From the NCBI GenBank assembly GCA_030837545.1, contig JAUPKI010000088.1, positions 1 to 58,735 on the forward strand: a stretch of DNA of 58,735 nucleotides. Direction: 5' to 3'. A program made the translations under genes and the position numbers. The DNA is from Thermodesulfobacteriota bacterium (GTDB lineage Bacteria > Desulfobacterota > DSM-4660 > Desulfatiglandales > Desulfatiglandaceae). The notes beneath the pieces are model-generated. The model made no database searches. It was not told the DNA's origin and worked only from the letters and a program-made list of their open reading frames with translations. The number at the start of each line of letters is the position of its first letter. Positions within the stretch are counted from its first letter, which is position 1. Shown one piece after another: positions 58,634 through 58,735 of this stretch.

Positions 58634-58735
58634 AGTCCAAAGTTCTCTCGTCATGCCGGACCCCGTATCGGGTACGGGGCAGGCCCGATCCGGCATCCAG
58701 AGCAGTTAACCTATCGAAATAATAATGGATTCCGG
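58634..58735. repeat. Dispersed palindromic repeat, copy 2, at the window edge
   Basis: It starts with AGTCCAAAGTTCTCT, identical to 49497-49511, then has the same arms as copy 1 in the opposite order: CGTCATGCCGGAC (58649-58661) and GATCCGGCATCCA (58687-58699). Between them sits an extra hairpin CCCCGTATCGGGTACGGGG. The last bases (ATGGATTCCGG) look like the start of a further unit. Confidence 0.75.

Noticed and set aside
1-58735. CRISPR arrays, complete insertion sequences, rRNA genes
   Set aside because: No regularly spaced direct repeats, transposase motifs with terminal repeats, or rRNA-like stretches were seen.

Overview
The window looks like a chromosomal segment of a strictly anaerobic, GC-rich deltaproteobacterium (Desulfobacterota). 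Supporting signs are a tungsten-type aldehyde:ferredoxin oxidoreductase, an ADP-forming acyl-CoA synthetase-type CoA-binding protein, a DHH-CBS-nucleotidyltransferase fusion, a branched-chain-type ABC transporter built into an acyl-CoA synthetase/acyl-CoA dehydrogenase neighbourhood, and dispersed palindromic and 'stutter' repeats between genes. This placement is inferred from gene content; no rRNA gene is present. I see no CRISPR array, complete insertion sequence or prophage.

Layout. 1-4 kb: the 5' part of a DUF1566 (Lcl_C) surface-type gene, two small genes (one Cys-rich), and a secreted VWA protein with four EHGS repeats. 4-9 kb: a flavodoxin, then a leftward polyamine-type operon (SAM decarboxylase, agmatinase-family ureohydrolase, deoxyhypusine-synthase-like protein) that may run on into the aldehyde oxidoreductase. 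9-15 kb: a decayed tRNA-like element, a zinc-ribbon protein, glycogen phosphorylase, groES-groEL and tRNA-Ser(GCT). 15-22 kb: an unusual transporter made of a STAS-domain protein, a single 1252-aa polypeptide joining an ABC permease to three tandem substrate-binding domains, and an ATPase; a TrpF-like protein lacking the catalytic Cys converges on it. 22-29 kb: a TetR-controlled RND efflux pump, a glycine-zipper lipoprotein with a Gly-Pro tail, and tRNA-Val(CAC). 29-39 kb: housekeeping genes (rluB-like, scpB, scpA, trpS, DHH-CBS-CCA-type nucleotidyltransferase, dksA-like, dnaJ-like, rpoZ, comM).

39-43.5 kb holds the most system-like accessory unit. One strong promoter, overlapped by a perfect inverted-repeat operator, drives a leftward operon: XRE repressor, ImmA/IrrE metalloprotease, a 42-aa protein, a Ycf46-like AAA+ ATPase, a DUF1257 (Ycf35) protein, a DUF2997 protein and an unrecognised 295-aa protein. 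Overlaps and short gaps tie most of the genes together. A repressor plus its protease upstream of an AAA+ machine suggests a damage- or stress-inducible remodelling or conflict system.

44-58.7 kb: ubiE/menG-type methyltransferase, a crotonase, a CoA-binding ligase subunit, a YhhN membrane protein, thiD under a TPP riboswitch with a readable antiterminator/terminator switch, a serine beta-lactamase-family hydrolase, an acyl-CoA dehydrogenase, and a rightward operon of Liv-type substrate-binding protein, LivH, LivF-like and LivG-like ATPases and a long-chain acyl-CoA synthetase. No LivM is present before the window ends. The right edge runs into a palindromic repeat also present near 49.6 kb.
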